From: an uncultured Bacteroidales bacterium
GTDB taxonomy: Bacteria > Bacteroidota > Bacteroidia > Bacteroidales > Bacteroidaceae
Length of the DNA stretch: 64,000 nt
Assembly: GCA_902760315.1 (NCBI GenBank)
Contig: CACWFV010000013.1
Coordinates: 1 to 64,000, forward strand
Reading direction: 5' to 3'
The notes under the pieces were generated by a model. That model was not told the origin of the DNA. It ran no database searches and saw only the letters and a program-made list of their open reading frames with translations. Shown piece by piece: positions 14,813 through 23,714 of the stretch. Positions within the stretch are counted from its first letter, which is position 1. Every line of letters starts with the position of its first letter. The translations under genes were made by a program, and so were the position numbers.

Positions 14813-15559
14813 TTACTTCTCGTGCCAGAACTCCCACGAGGCAAAAGCCTGGAGCAAGAGCATTTCCAGTCCGTTCTTGGTCTGTGCGCCGTGCTCAGCT
14901 CCGCGCTTCATGAAGAGCGTCTCGTCGGGGTTGTATATCAGGTCGTAGAGGATGGTGTGGGAGTCCATGGCCTCGTAGGGCAGTTCGGGACACACCTCCG
15001 TCTTGGGATACATGCCGATGGGCGTGCAGTTGATGATGACGTTGTACTCCTGGACGACTTCTGGCGTAATGGTCTGATACTGAATGGTGTTGGGGCGCTC
15101 GTAGCGGCTCACGAAGACGGTCTCCAGCCCCAGGTGGCGCAGTCCGAAGTTGATAGCTTTCGAGGCGCCCCCCGTACCCAGGATGAGGGCTTTCTTGTGC
15201 CATTTCTTGTCGAGCATGGGTTCTATGCTCTTGGTGAAGCCGATGACGTCGCTGTTGTAGCCCTTCAGCTTGACGTTCTTGCCCTCGTGGGTCACCTTGA
15301 TGACGTTGACGGCACCAATGGCTCTGGCCTCAGGCGAGATGCTATCCAGGTAGGGTATCACCTTTTCCTTATAGGGTATGGTGACGTTGAGCCCCTTCAG
15401 TTCGGGGTTCAGGTTCAGCACTTCGTCGAGCGACTCGATGGTGGGTATCTCGTAGTTTTCGTAGACGGCGTCTATTCCTTCATCCTGGAAACGCTGGTTG
15501 AAGTAACTGATGGAGAATGAATGTCCCAATGGGAAACCGATAAGTCCGTACTTGTCCAT
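14813..15559 (-). CDS. aroE: shikimate dehydrogenase
   Basis: 248 residues. Substrate-binding elements are visible: FPLGHSFS near the start, NVTIPYKEKV with the catalytic lysine, AVNVI, and GYNSDVIGF with the catalytic aspartate. The NADP-binding loop is GTGGASKAINFGL and the C-terminus has GLEMLLLQAFASWEFW. The protein reduces 3-dehydroshikimate to shikimate in aromatic amino acid synthesis. Slightly shorter than E. coli AroE (272), as usual in Bacteroidetes. It lies 44 bp downstream of ubiE in the same run. Confidence 0.94.
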   Translation of the reverse strand: MDKYGLIGFPLGHSFSISYFNQRFQDEGIDAVYENYEIPTIESLDEVLNLNPELKGLNVTIPYKEKVIPYLDSISPEARAIGAVNVIKVTHEGKNVKLKGYNSDVIGFTKSIEPMLDKKWHKKALILGTGGASKAINFGLRHLGLETVFVSRYERPNTIQYQTITPEVVQEYNVIINCTPIGMYPKTEVCPELPYEAMDSHTILYDLIYNPDETLFMKRGAEHGAQTKNGLEMLLLQAFASWEFWHEK

Positions 15560-15603
15560 ACGCTGTGATAAAACGTTTTGATGATTAGCCTTGTTTACTG
15601 TCG

Positions 15604-16338
15604 CTATTTTGTTGCAAAATACATGGTACAGATGCCGAAGGTGAGTCGCTTGAACGATGCCTCGCTGAAGCCTGCCCGCAGGAGGATGTCAACCATCAGC
15701 TCGCCCTGGGGGAAGGCCTCGATGGTCTTCGTGAGATAGGTGTAGGCGCTGTTGTCCTTGGAGACGAGCCGTCCGTAGAGGGGGAGCACCGTGTGCGAGT
15801 AGATGCGGAACAGTTGTTTTATCGGGAAACTGACGGGGGTGGTCAGCTCTATGATGCTCAGGTGGCCGCCGGGCTTCAGCACCCGGTGCATCTCGCGCAG
15901 TCCGCCATCCAGGTCGGCAAAGTTGCGAATGCCGAAGGCTGCGGTGACAGCGTCGAAGCTGTTGCTGTCGTACGACAGGTGAAGACAGTCTTCCTTCTCG
16001 AAAGTCACCACATCGTCCAAACCGAGCTGCCTGACTTTCTGCCGGCCTATCTCCATCATACCCTCGCTGATGTCGGCACCCACCAGCCTGCGGGGGTGCA
16101 GCATGCGGGCGGCGAGAATGGCAAAGTCGCCGGTACCGGTAGCAATGTCGAGCACGGACTGGGGGCTGAAGGGCTGCAGGGTGCGGATGGCCTTGCGCCG
16201 CCAACCCTTGTCAATATCCCACGAGAGGCGATGGTTCAGCTTGTCGTAGGTAGGCGCAATGTTGTCAAACATTTGCGCTACCTGCTGGCTCTTTTCGCCC
16301 TCGTGATAGGGATTTATTTTTTCCTGCTCGTAGTTCAT
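15604..16338 (-). CDS. ubiE: demethylmenaquinone methyltransferase (UbiE/MenG)
   Basis: 244 residues. UbiE signatures are present: [26 protein letters not shown], the SAM-binding loop [13 protein letters not shown], the [15 protein letters not shown] segment and [19 protein letters not shown]. It methylates demethylmenaquinone in menaquinone synthesis; Bacteroidetes use menaquinone for anaerobic fumarate respiration, so a MenG role is expected. It sits between purC and aroE, an arrangement common in Bacteroidales. Confidence 0.93.
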   Translation of the reverse strand: MNYEQEKINPYHEGEKSQQVAQMFDNIAPTYDKLNHRLSWDIDKGWRRKAIRTLQPFSPQSVLDIATGTGDFAILAARMLHPRRLVGADISEGMMEIGRQKVRQLGLDDVVTFEKEDCLHLSYDSNSFDAVTAAFGIRNFADLDGGLREMHRVLKPGGHLSIIELTTPVSFPIKQLFRIYSHTVLPLYGRLVSKDNSAYTYLTKTIEAFPQGELMVDILLRAGFSEASFKRLTFGICTMYFATK

Positions 16339-16377
16339 GGAGTGGGGGAGGTTGTGGTGTCTGATGGGGGGATATAG

Positions 16378-17325
16378 TTATCTGGTCTTCAACCAGTTGC
16401 TGACGTTGCGCTCTATGCGCTGGGCAATGTCGCCCTCTTCAGTTGCCTTGTCGAACTTCTCGCCTACGATGTGTTCGTAGAGTTCTATATAGCGGTCGCT
16501 GACGCTCTCGGCATATTCGTCGGTAATTTCGGGCATCACCTGGCCGGGCTCGTTCATGAAGTCGTGCTCGATGAGCCACTGGCGTACGAACTCCTTGGAC
16601 AGCTGGCGCTGGGGCTCGCCCTTGGCCAACTTCTCCTCGTAGCCGTCGGCATAGAAGTAGCGGCTGCTGTCGGGTGTGTGAATCTCGTCTATCAGATAGA
16701 CTTTGCCGTCGCGCTTGCCAAACTCGTACTTCGTGTCTACCAGGATGAGTCCGCGCTTGGCGGCTATCTCCTGTCCGCGGGCAAATATCTTGCGGGTGTA
16801 ATCCTCCATGACGGCATAGTCTTCAGCCGACACGATGCCCTGGGCGATGATTTCCTCCTTCGAGATGTTCATGTCGTGGCCTTCGTCAGCCTTGGTGGTA
16901 GGCGTGATGATGGGCTCCGGGAAGCGCTCGTTCTCCTTCATGCCGTCGGGCAGGCGTACACCGCACAGCTCGCGACAGCCGTTCTTGTACTCGCGCCAGG
17001 CCGAACCGGTAAGGATGGAGCGGATAATCATCTCTACGCGGAAACCCTCGCACTTCAGTCCGACGGTAACCATGGGGTCGGGAGTGGCCAGCTTCCAGTT
17101 GGGACAGATGTCGGTAGTGGCGTCCAGGAACTTTGCTGCAATCTGGTTGAGCACCTGACCCTTGAAGGGAATGCCCTTGGGCAGCACTACGTCGAATGCT
17201 GAGATGCGGTCGGTGGCAACCATCACCATCAGATCGTCGTTGATGTTGTACACATCGCGTACCTTTCCGTGATACACGCTCTTTTGTCCTTCAAACTTAA
17301 AGTCAGTCTTTGTTAATGCTTTCAT
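16378..17325 (-). CDS. purC: phosphoribosylaminoimidazole-succinocarboxamide synthase (SAICAR synthetase)
   Basis: 315 residues from the ATG at 17325 ([15 protein letters not shown]); the adjacent ATG at 17328 is possible, while an upstream extension inside phoH is unlikely. The [14 protein letters not shown] loop, [33 protein letters not shown] and DTKYEFG...[12 protein letters not shown] are characteristic PurC motifs. It condenses CAIR with aspartate in purine synthesis. The start overlaps the end of phoH by about 23 bp, suggesting coupled translation. Confidence 0.94.
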   Translation of the reverse strand: MKALTKTDFKFEGQKSVYHGKVRDVYNINDDLMVMVATDRISAFDVVLPKGIPFKGQVLNQIAAKFLDATTDICPNWKLATPDPMVTVGLKCEGFRVEMIIRSILTGSAWREYKNGCRELCGVRLPDGMKENERFPEPIITPTTKADEGHDMNISKEEIIAQGIVSAEDYAVMEDYTRKIFARGQEIAAKRGLILVDTKYEFGKRDGKVYLIDEIHTPDSSRYFYADGYEEKLAKGEPQRQLSKEFVRQWLIEHDFMNEPGQVMPEITDEYAESVSDRYIELYEHIVGEKFDKATEEGDIAQRIERNVSNWLKTR

Positions 17326-18271
17326 CATTATCTTTGTTTTTGTCAAATTTCTCATAAGCGTTGACAATGCGTGTTACCAACTTGTGGCGCACGATGTCCT
17401 TGCGGTTCAGTTCTACAATGCCGATACCCTCAATGCCGCGAAGTATGTCAAGGGCTTCCACCAGACCGGACTTCTGGGAGCGCGGCAGGTCTATCTGGGT
17501 CATGTCGCCCGTAATAATCATCTTGGTGTTCCACCCCATGCGGGTCAGGAACATGCGTATCTGTGCCGGCGTGGTGTTCTGAGCCTCGTCCAGTATGACC
17601 ACAGCGTCCGACAGCGTGCGCCCTCTCATAAAGGCTAACGGGGCTATCTGGATGACGTGTTTCTCCATCATCTCCTGTAGCTTCACCTGCGGCAGCATGT
17701 CTTCCAGGGCGTCGTAAAGTGGCTGCAGATAGGGGTCTATCTTGTCTTTCATGTCGCCGGGGAGAAAGCCCAGCTTCTCGCCAGCCTCCACAGCCGGCCG
17801 TGAGAGGATAATCTTCTTGGCCGACTTCTCCTTCAGGGCCTTGACAGCCAGGGCTATCGACAGGTATGTCTTGCCGGTACCGGCGGGGCCCACGGCAAAT
17901 ACCATGTCGTTTTGGTTGTAGGCATCGATGAGTTGTTGCTGGTTGGGGGTGCGTGCTTTAATGGCTCTGCCCGACATGGAGTAACACACCACGTCGTCGG
18001 GAATGTCGTCGGTGGTGCGGTGGCCTTTAATAATGGCCAGAATGTCTTCTTCGCTGAGCGAGTTGAACTTCAATACATGTTGGCGCATGCGCTCTGTACT
18101 CTCTTCAAACGCAGCCATTTGCTCTTCGTCGCCCAATACGCGGATGACGTTGTCGCGGGCTACAATGCGTAGCTTGGGATACAGCGCGCGAATCATTTGG
18201 AGGTGCTGATTTCCAGCCCCGTAAAATACCACGGGGTCAATGTCCTCTAATACAATATGCTTCTCTATCAC
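17303..18271 (-). CDS. phoH: PhoH-like ATPase
   Basis: 322 residues. Walker A GPAGTGKT is at residues 128-135, Walker B is VVILDEAQN, and [17 protein letters not shown] is the PhoH sensor region. A KH-like N-terminal part ([21 protein letters not shown]) precedes it. PhoH proteins are cytosolic ATPases linked to RNA metabolism and often lie near ybeY. The MIEKH start uses GTG (complement of 18269-18271), the position expected from the family N-terminus. It is the first gene of the run to purM and has a clear promoter. Confidence 0.92.
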   Translation of the reverse strand: MIEKHIVLEDIDPVVFYGAGNQHLQMIRALYPKLRIVARDNVIRVLGDEEQMAAFEESTERMRQHVLKFNSLSEEDILAIIKGHRTTDDIPDDVVCYSMSGRAIKARTPNQQQLIDAYNQNDMVFAVGPAGTGKTYLSIALAVKALKEKSAKKIILSRPAVEAGEKLGFLPGDMKDKIDPYLQPLYDALEDMLPQVKLQEMMEKHVIQIAPLAFMRGRTLSDAVVILDEAQNTTPAQIRMFLTRMGWNTKMIITGDMTQIDLPRSQKSGLVEALDILRGIEGIGIVELNRKDIVRHKLVTRIVNAYEKFDKNKDNDESINKD

Positions 18272-18306
18272 GCTTAGAACGTTTTCTTTTCAATATATTG
18301 ACGGCG

Positions 18307-18338
18307 CAAAGGTACAAAAAATATTTTAGACAAACAAA
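18307..18338 (-). promoter_or_regulatory. promoter of the phoH-purC-ubiE-aroE run
   Basis: Minus strand TACCTTTG (complement of 18307-18314) with TTTG (complement of 18335-18338) 20 bp upstream; about 36 bp from the box to the GTG start. Confidence 0.7.
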
Positions 18339-18391
18339 AAACTCTCTCTGAATTTTATGTGCCCTTTTGCATATCGCTGTCAAGAACGAAA

Positions 18392-18421
18392 CGTGGCAAC
18401 CCTCAAGTGAGGGCTGCCACG
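18392..18421 (-). terminator. terminator of the isomerase-like gene
   Basis: CGTGGCAACCCTC (18392-18404) pairs with 18409-18421 with one mismatch and a 4-nt loop. On the minus strand it is followed by TTTCGTTCTT, downstream of the gene ending at 18456. Confidence 0.65.
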
Positions 18422-18455
18422 CTTTTGGCTTTTTGCTAAGACGTCGGGCGACGGC

Positions 18456-19952
18456 TTATGCAAACGGGTTCTCCGTGGGGTAGAAGTCGCCCTTCGGGAA
18501 GTTGTAGTCAATCTCCTCAACGGGGATGCCCATGTACTTCAGTACCTCCCACATGTACTTACCGGCGTGGTCGAACATCACGGCGCAGTGGTGGGGGAAG
18601 TGCTTCTCGATGAGCACGTGACGATAGAAGCGGCTCATGTTCTTGATGCCGAAGATGCCGATAGAACCAAACGAGCGGGTGGCTACGGGGATGACCTCGC
18701 CCTGGGCGATGTAGGCACGCAGCTTGGTGTCGGCGGTTGACTGCAGGCGATAGATGGTTGCCTTGCCGGGCTTGATGTCGCCCTCAAGTGTACCGTTGGT
18801 CACCTCTACAGGCAGGGCGCGGGCCATGATGCGCTGGAAGCACATGTTGCAGTTGCAAACCTTGCTGGAGGCGGTGTTGCCACAGTGGAAGCCCATGAAG
18901 ATTTCCTTGTCGGTGTACTCGTCGCAGAGGAACTTCTTGCCCTTGATGCTCTCTTCGTACATGTCCTGAGGCACGGTGTTGTTGATGTCGAGCAGCGTAA
19001 CGGCGTCCTGGGTAATGCAGGTGCCGATGAACTCAGACAGGGTGCCGTAGATGTCTACCTCGCAGCTGACGGGAATGCCGCGGCTGGTCAGACGGCTGTT
19101 GACGTAGCAGGGAACAAAACCAAACATGGTCTGGAAGGCAGGCCAGCACTTGGTGGTCAGCGCCACAAACTGGCGGCAACCCTTGTGAGCCTCTACCCAA
19201 TCGCAGAGGGTCAGCTCGTACTGAGCCAACTTGGGCAGCACCTGAGGTATCTTGTTGCCATGACCCAACTCCTGAGCCATGTCCTTCACCACGTCGTCGA
19301 TGCGGGGGTCGCCGGCGTGCTTCTGGAACGACTCCAGCAGGTCGAGCTCTGAGTTCTCCTCAATCTCAACGTCGAGGTCGTAGAGAGCACGGATGGGAGC
19401 GTTGCAAGCCAGGAAGTTGTTGGGGCGGGGACCGAAGCTGATAATCTTCAGGTTATGCAGACCAACAATGGCACGGGCGATGGGCAGGAACTCGTGGATG
19501 AGTTCGGCGCAGTGGGCTGCGTCGCCTACGGGCTCCTCAGGAATGTAGGCGCGGGTCTTGCGCAGCGAAAGGGCGTGGCTGGCGTTCAGCATGCCGCAGT
19601 AAGCGTCGCCACGGCCGTCAATCAGGTCCTGCTGGGTCTCCTCAGCGGCGGCACAGAACATGGCGGGACCGTTGAAATACTTGGCGAGCATGGTCTCAGA
19701 GATTTCAGGACCAAAGTTGCCCAAATATACGCAGAGGGCGTTACAGCCTGCCTTGGTGATATCTTCGAGAGCCTGCTGCATGTGGATTTCGCTCTCTACA
19801 ATACAGATGGGGCATTCGTAGATGCCTTCCTTGCCAAATTTCTTCTCATACTCGGCGATAACGGCCTTGCGGCGGTTAACAGCCAGCGATTCGGGGAAAC
19901 AGTCGCGAGAAACGGCGACGATTCCGATCTTAATAACAGGTACGTTGTTCAT
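18456..19952 (-). CDS. L-fucose/L-arabinose isomerase-like protein
   Basis: 498 residues. The overall pattern, with an N-terminal Rossmann-like part (IKIGIVAVSRDCFPESLAV, CVYLGNFGPE) and a C-terminal part containing EVDIYGTLSEFIG, FMGFHCGNTASS and HHCAVMFDHAGK, matches the fucose-isomerase-like family. These enzymes use a divalent metal bound by Glu, Asp and His to interconvert aldoses and ketoses; E and D in EVDIYG and H in GFHCGN are candidate ligands. The exact sugar cannot be told. The upstream neighbour on the same strand is a secreted DUF4861 protein, suggesting a sugar-utilisation link. Confidence 0.8.
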   Translation of the reverse strand: MNNVPVIKIGIVAVSRDCFPESLAVNRRKAVIAEYEKKFGKEGIYECPICIVESEIHMQQALEDITKAGCNALCVYLGNFGPEISETMLAKYFNGPAMFCAAAEETQQDLIDGRGDAYCGMLNASHALSLRKTRAYIPEEPVGDAAHCAELIHEFLPIARAIVGLHNLKIISFGPRPNNFLACNAPIRALYDLDVEIEENSELDLLESFQKHAGDPRIDDVVKDMAQELGHGNKIPQVLPKLAQYELTLCDWVEAHKGCRQFVALTTKCWPAFQTMFGFVPCYVNSRLTSRGIPVSCEVDIYGTLSEFIGTCITQDAVTLLDINNTVPQDMYEESIKGKKFLCDEYTDKEIFMGFHCGNTASSKVCNCNMCFQRIMARALPVEVTNGTLEGDIKPGKATIYRLQSTADTKLRAYIAQGEVIPVATRSFGSIGIFGIKNMSRFYRHVLIEKHFPHHCAVMFDHAGKYMWEVLKYMGIPVEEIDYNFPKGDFYPTENPFA

Positions 19953-19998
19953 TTGTTAGTTAAAATGTTTGTAAAAGTAAATGTTTAATTTTTCTTAG

Positions 19999-20050
19999 TC
20001 TTCCTGCTTGACGATGATGGGTTATTCTTCCTGCTTGACGATGATGGGTT
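19999..20050. repeat. 27-bp tandem duplication spanning a stop codon
   Basis: Two 25-bp identical stretches (19999-20023 and 20026-20050), 27 bp apart, at the 3' end of the DUF4861 gene. On the minus strand the first copy encodes PIIVKQEE and stop; the second reads PIIVKQED and stop in the same frame. Confidence 0.9.
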
Positions 20051-21251
20051 GTTCAACCTCGCGTTTCCACGCTTTCAGGTAGTTGAACCATTCGTCGGCG
20101 GAATGATAGCCAAAGGTCTCGTTGGCAGAAGTATAGTTGACTTTATAATGCATCGAACTGCCGGCGACTTTCACCACGTAGGCGTAGTTGTCTTTGTTGG
20201 CAGGTTGCTCGCTCGCAATGTTCTTCTGGGGTATGCAGATGGCCAGCCCCACCGTCTCGCGCTTCCAGTTCAGCGTGTCGCTTGCCGGATAGTCGGTACC
20301 CCAGCAGGCTCGCAAGCCTTTGTGGTCGGAAAATTCCTTGGAGTCCTTGACGTTGATGAGACCTGTAGAGAACCGGTAGCCGCTGACATCCTTATTGAAC
20401 AGCACGTCAACGTCGGTGTCGCGGTGCCCGGCGTATTGGGTATAGCGCAGCGTCATGTTAATGGGTGCTGAGGAACCGGCGGGGTGCCATCCTCTGTCCA
20501 CGACTTCAACAATGGTGCGTAGGGGACCGTAGCTGATGATGCGCTGCGTGCGTGAACGGACGGGCTCAATGTTTGTCGGCTGCTGACCGTCCCATCCGCG
20601 AAAGGCACCAAGACCGAAGGTCTGACCTACCCAGAGCACATCGTCGCCATAGCCCTGTTGCTTCTGTTCCGCGTCGGTATAGAACTGGGTCTCTTTCAGT
20701 TCCAGGCGCTTCTGGTATTTGCCATAGAGGTCAAGGGTCTGACGTCCGTCGAAATAGATGCGTATGCCGTTCAGCTCACTCTCGAAAGCTACACCATGGT
20801 GGTGTTGTATATAATAGGTGGCTGCGGCATCGCCACGTGCTGTGATGGACTCTATGAAGGTGTTGTGCTGATTCTTTTTCAGTTTCTTGTCCTGCTGGTT
20901 CCTGAGTAGCATTTCCGCATAGACGCGGGCCGGATAGTTACGGGGTGTACCCTCGTTAAAGAGCGTCACCCGATAGTGTTTCTGTTCTTTCTTACCCAAA
21001 TCAGCCAGGAAACAGAGTTCGTCGTAGGTGTCGTCTTGGTCGATATCGTCCAGCTGGCAAGGTATCTCCTTATCTCCTACGGTGACCACGGCAGAACGAA
21101 AATCTTGTCCAAAGCGGTTCAGTTGTATGATGACTGGCTGGTCGCTCCGTACTTCTGACGACGGGTTACTGACACTAACCTTGATGACTTTCTGAGCCAT
21201 CAAAGGCACGGCACCACAGGCCAACAGTATAAGAAATATGGTCCTATTCAT
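20022..21251 (-). CDS. secreted DUF4861 family protein
   Basis: 409 residues with a signal peptide (MNRTIFLILLACGAVPLMAQ). The body contains SNPSSEVRSDQPVIIQLN, RVYAEMLLRNQQDKK and LNGIRIYFDGRQTLDLYGKY, which I recognise as DUF4861, a Bacteroidetes family often found near polysaccharide-degradation or uronate genes. No catalytic motif is assigned. It is upstream of the isomerase-like gene on the same strand (gap about 70 bp). The C-terminal eight residues and stop are tandemly duplicated in the DNA. A TAAATTTG -7-like box lies at the complement of 21276-21283. Confidence 0.75.
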   Translation of the reverse strand: MNRTIFLILLACGAVPLMAQKVIKVSVSNPSSEVRSDQPVIIQLNRFGQDFRSAVVTVGDKEIPCQLDDIDQDDTYDELCFLADLGKKEQKHYRVTLFNEGTPRNYPARVYAEMLLRNQQDKKLKKNQHNTFIESITARGDAAATYYIQHHHGVAFESELNGIRIYFDGRQTLDLYGKYQKRLELKETQFYTDAEQKQQGYGDDVLWVGQTFGLGAFRGWDGQQPTNIEPVRSRTQRIISYGPLRTIVEVVDRGWHPAGSSAPINMTLRYTQYAGHRDTDVDVLFNKDVSGYRFSTGLINVKDSKEFSDHKGLRACWGTDYPASDTLNWKRETVGLAICIPQKNIASEQPANKDNYAYVVKVAGSSMHYKVNYTSANETFGYHSADEWFNYLKAWKREVEQPIIVKQEE

Positions 21252-21322
21252 GTAATGGGTAGTTGATATCAGCTACAAATTTACTCATTTCTCATTCGTT
21301 ATTATATCTTTTTTGCAAAAAA

Positions 21323-21354
21323 TTTGGTATAAAAAATATTTTTTAGTAATTTTG
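21323..21354 (+). promoter_or_regulatory. promoter of gldB-dnaB
   Basis: TTTG (21323-21326), 20 bp spacer, TAATTTTG (21347-21354), about 40 bp before the GTG start at 21396. Confidence 0.7.
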
Positions 21355-21395
21355 CATCGTATTTTTAATAAAATTAATGTTTCCCGATTAGTCAA

Positions 21396-22169
21396 GTGCA
21401 GAAAATATACGGATTATTAGCTATTCTCATGCTCATCTGTGTCAGCTGTCAGTGGCAACTGAAAACTTCTGGCTCAGATGAGGACGAGGTGTGTTCCCGT
21501 ATTCAGCGGTTTGACCGTATTGAAATGCTCTATTTGACTACTGGAGACTATTCTGCCCTCCAACAGATGAATACGTATTTCCCGACCGAGACCCGTATGC
21601 TCATAGAAGATATGCTCCATATCGGGCAGGTTGACGATCCGGCCATCAATACCAAATTCCTCTTCTTCTTCCAGGACTCCGTGCTGCAACAGATGTTGAA
21701 CGATGTGCAGCAACAATTTGCGAGTATGGAGGATGTGGAAGAGCAGTTGTCGTTGGCCTTCAGTCGGTTGAAGGAAGACATTCCGAATATACCGATACCC
21801 TCGGTGTATACGCAGATAGGCTCTTTTGACCAAAGTATTATTGTGGCAGGCAGATTGCTGGGAGTCAGTCTCGACAAGTATCTTGGTGCAGACTATCCTT
21901 TCTATTGTGACAACTATAGCGAACAGGAACGACGCTTGATGCATCGTGACATGATTGCGCCAGACTGTCTGAGCTTCTACTTACTAAGTATTTACCCTAT
22001 TCCTAAAGGTAGTGGACAGACAGGTCGAGACCAGCACATGGGGCGGATCATGTGGGCAGTTAACCATCTGATGAAGCAACAGATATTCAATAATCATTTC
22101 GTTGACGAAGCTTCAGATTATATGCGACGTCACCCCAATACCTCGTTACAAGATTTCCTAGCTCGATAA
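21396..22169 (+). CDS. gldB: GldB-like gliding/T9SS-associated lipoprotein
   Basis: 257 residues, starting at GTG 21396. The N-terminus is a lipoprotein signal with lipobox LICVSC (Cys18), so it is membrane-anchored. The remaining sequence (FDRIEMLYLTTGDYSALQQM..., PVDDPAINTKF-like segment, GRLLGVSLDKYLGADYPFY, QERRLMHRDMIAPDC) matches the GldB family. GldB is needed for gliding in Flavobacterium and is retained in non-gliding Bacteroidales. Its gene directly precedes dnaB with a 12-bp gap, so the two share a transcript. Confidence 0.82.
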   Translation: MQKIYGLLAILMLICVSCQWQLKTSGSDEDEVCSRIQRFDRIEMLYLTTGDYSALQQMNTYFPTETRMLIEDMLHIGQVDDPAINTKFLFFFQDSVLQQMLNDVQQQFASMEDVEEQLSLAFSRLKEDIPNIPIPSVYTQIGSFDQSIIVAGRLLGVSLDKYLGADYPFYCDNYSEQERRLMHRDMIAPDCLSFYLLSIYPIPKGSGQTGRDQHMGRIMWAVNHLMKQQIFNNHFVDEASDYMRRHPNTSLQDFLAR

Positions 22170-22181
22170 CAAAGATTAATT

Positions 22182-23714
22182 ATGGCCGAACAAAATAATA
22201 CTCGTACACGTAGGCAAAAACCTATTGACAATACTTATGCGCATGTCCAACCTCAGGCACCGGATTTGGAATGTGCTGTTCTCGGTGCACTGATGATTGA
22301 TAAAGACGCTTACCCCGTCGTCTGTGAGATACTGTCACCGGAGAGCTTTTATGAGCCACGCAACCAGAAGGTCTATCAGGCCATCATGGAGCTCTCGATA
22401 AAGGAGCGGCCCGTTGACATCTGGACGGTTACCGAGCAGCTGGCGCACCAAGGCGACCTGGAAACGATTGGAGGACCGGGCTACATTACAGAATTGTCCT
22501 CGCGAGTGGCATCCTCAGCCAATGTGGAGTATCATGCACGCATCATTGCCCAGAAGTCACTTGCCCGTCAGCTTATTTCCTTCTCCAGCAACATCCAGAC
22601 AAAGGCATTCGATGAGACTGTCGATGTGGACGACCTGATGCAGGAGGCAGAGGGCTCGCTGTTCGAGTTGGGGCAGCGTAACATGAAGAAAGACTATACC
22701 CAGATAGATCCGGTAGTGAAGAGTGCTGTGGCAGTTATTCAGAAGGCTGCAGCCAATAAAGACGGCTTGACGGGTGTGCCGACGGGATATTATAAGCTCG
22801 ACGATATCACCAGTGGCTGGCAACCCTCTGACTTGGTCATCATTGCCGGTCGTCCTGCCATGGGTAAGACGTCGTTTGCCCTGTCTATGGCTAAGAATAT
22901 TGCCGCTGACTATCAGGTGCCAATGGCCTTCTTCTCGCTGGAAATGTCGAATGTGCAGCTGGTAAACCGTCTGATATCTAATGTCTGTGAAATACAGGGT
23001 TCAAAGATTCTGAATGGTCAGCTGCAGCAAGACGAGTGGGAACGACTGGACAAGCGACTTAACAAGTTGCTGGGAGCACCGTTGTATGTGGACGATACGC
23101 CAGGCTTGTCGGTCTTTGAACTGCGCACCAAGGCTCGCCGTCTGGTTCGTGAACATGGTGTGAAAATCATCATGATTGACTATCTGCAGTTGATGAATGC
23201 CAATGGCATGCGCTTCTCCTCCCGCCAGGAAGAGGTGTCGGTCATTTCCCGTTCGTTGAAGGGACTGGCTAAGGAACTGGACATTCCCATATTGGCTCTG
23301 TCGCAGTTGAACCGTGGTGTTGAGAGCCGTGATGGTTTGGAGGGAAAGCGCCCTCAGCTTAGCGACCTGCGTGAGTCGGGAGCCATCGAGCAAGATGCCG
23401 ACATGGTGTTGTTTGTCCACCGCCCGGAGTACTACCATATTTTCGAGGACGACAAGGGACACGATTTGCACGGTATGGCTCAGATTATCATTGCCAAGCA
23501 CCGTAAGGGTGCTACCGGTGACGTACTGCTGACGTTCCGTGGTGAGTTTACGCGTTTCGAGAATCCGGAGGAGAAACAGTTGCGCAGCAGCGCCCATACG
23601 GATGATGGTGGTGGCGAGATATTAGGTAGTAAAATAAATGGTGGCGCATCTAACGATGCCAATATCTCACCCTTCGAACCGGGTGAAGCCGTTGGCGGTC
23701 CGCTACCTTTCTAA
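22182..23714 (+). CDS. dnaB: replicative DNA helicase DnaB
   Basis: 510 residues. The N-terminal domain begins at PQAPDLECAVLGALMIDKDAYPVV. The RecA-like core contains VIIAGRPAMGKTSFALSMA (Walker A), FFSLEMSNVQLVNRL, IIMIDYLQLM (Walker B), LSQLNRGVESR and LSDLRESGAIEQDADMVLFVHRPEYY. It unwinds DNA at replication forks as a hexamer. The tail after the core is polar and ends GEAVGGPLPF, similar to SSB-like acidic tips. The last 12 bp overlap the convergent recN gene. Confidence 0.97.
   Translation: MAEQNNTRTRRQKPIDNTYAHVQPQAPDLECAVLGALMIDKDAYPVVCEILSPESFYEPRNQKVYQAIMELSIKERPVDIWTVTEQLAHQGDLETIGGPGYITELSSRVASSANVEYHARIIAQKSLARQLISFSSNIQTKAFDETVDVDDLMQEAEGSLFELGQRNMKKDYTQIDPVVKSAVAVIQKAAANKDGLTGVPTGYYKLDDITSGWQPSDLVIIAGRPAMGKTSFALSMAKNIAADYQVPMAFFSLEMSNVQLVNRLISNVCEIQGSKILNGQLQQDEWERLDKRLNKLLGAPLYVDDTPGLSVFELRTKARRLVREHGVKIIMIDYLQLMNANGMRFSSRQEEVSVISRSLKGLAKELDIPILALSQLNRGVESRDGLEGKRPQLSDLRESGAIEQDADMVLFVHRPEYYHIFEDDKGHDLHGMAQIIIAKHRKGATGDVLLTFRGEFTRFENPEEKQLRSSAHTDDGGGEILGSKINGGASNDANISPFEPGEAVGGPLPF

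Noticed and set aside
23703..23714. Overlap of dnaB and recN ends as a regulatory antisense site
   Set aside because: A 12-bp convergent overlap is common in compact genomes and shows no further signal.
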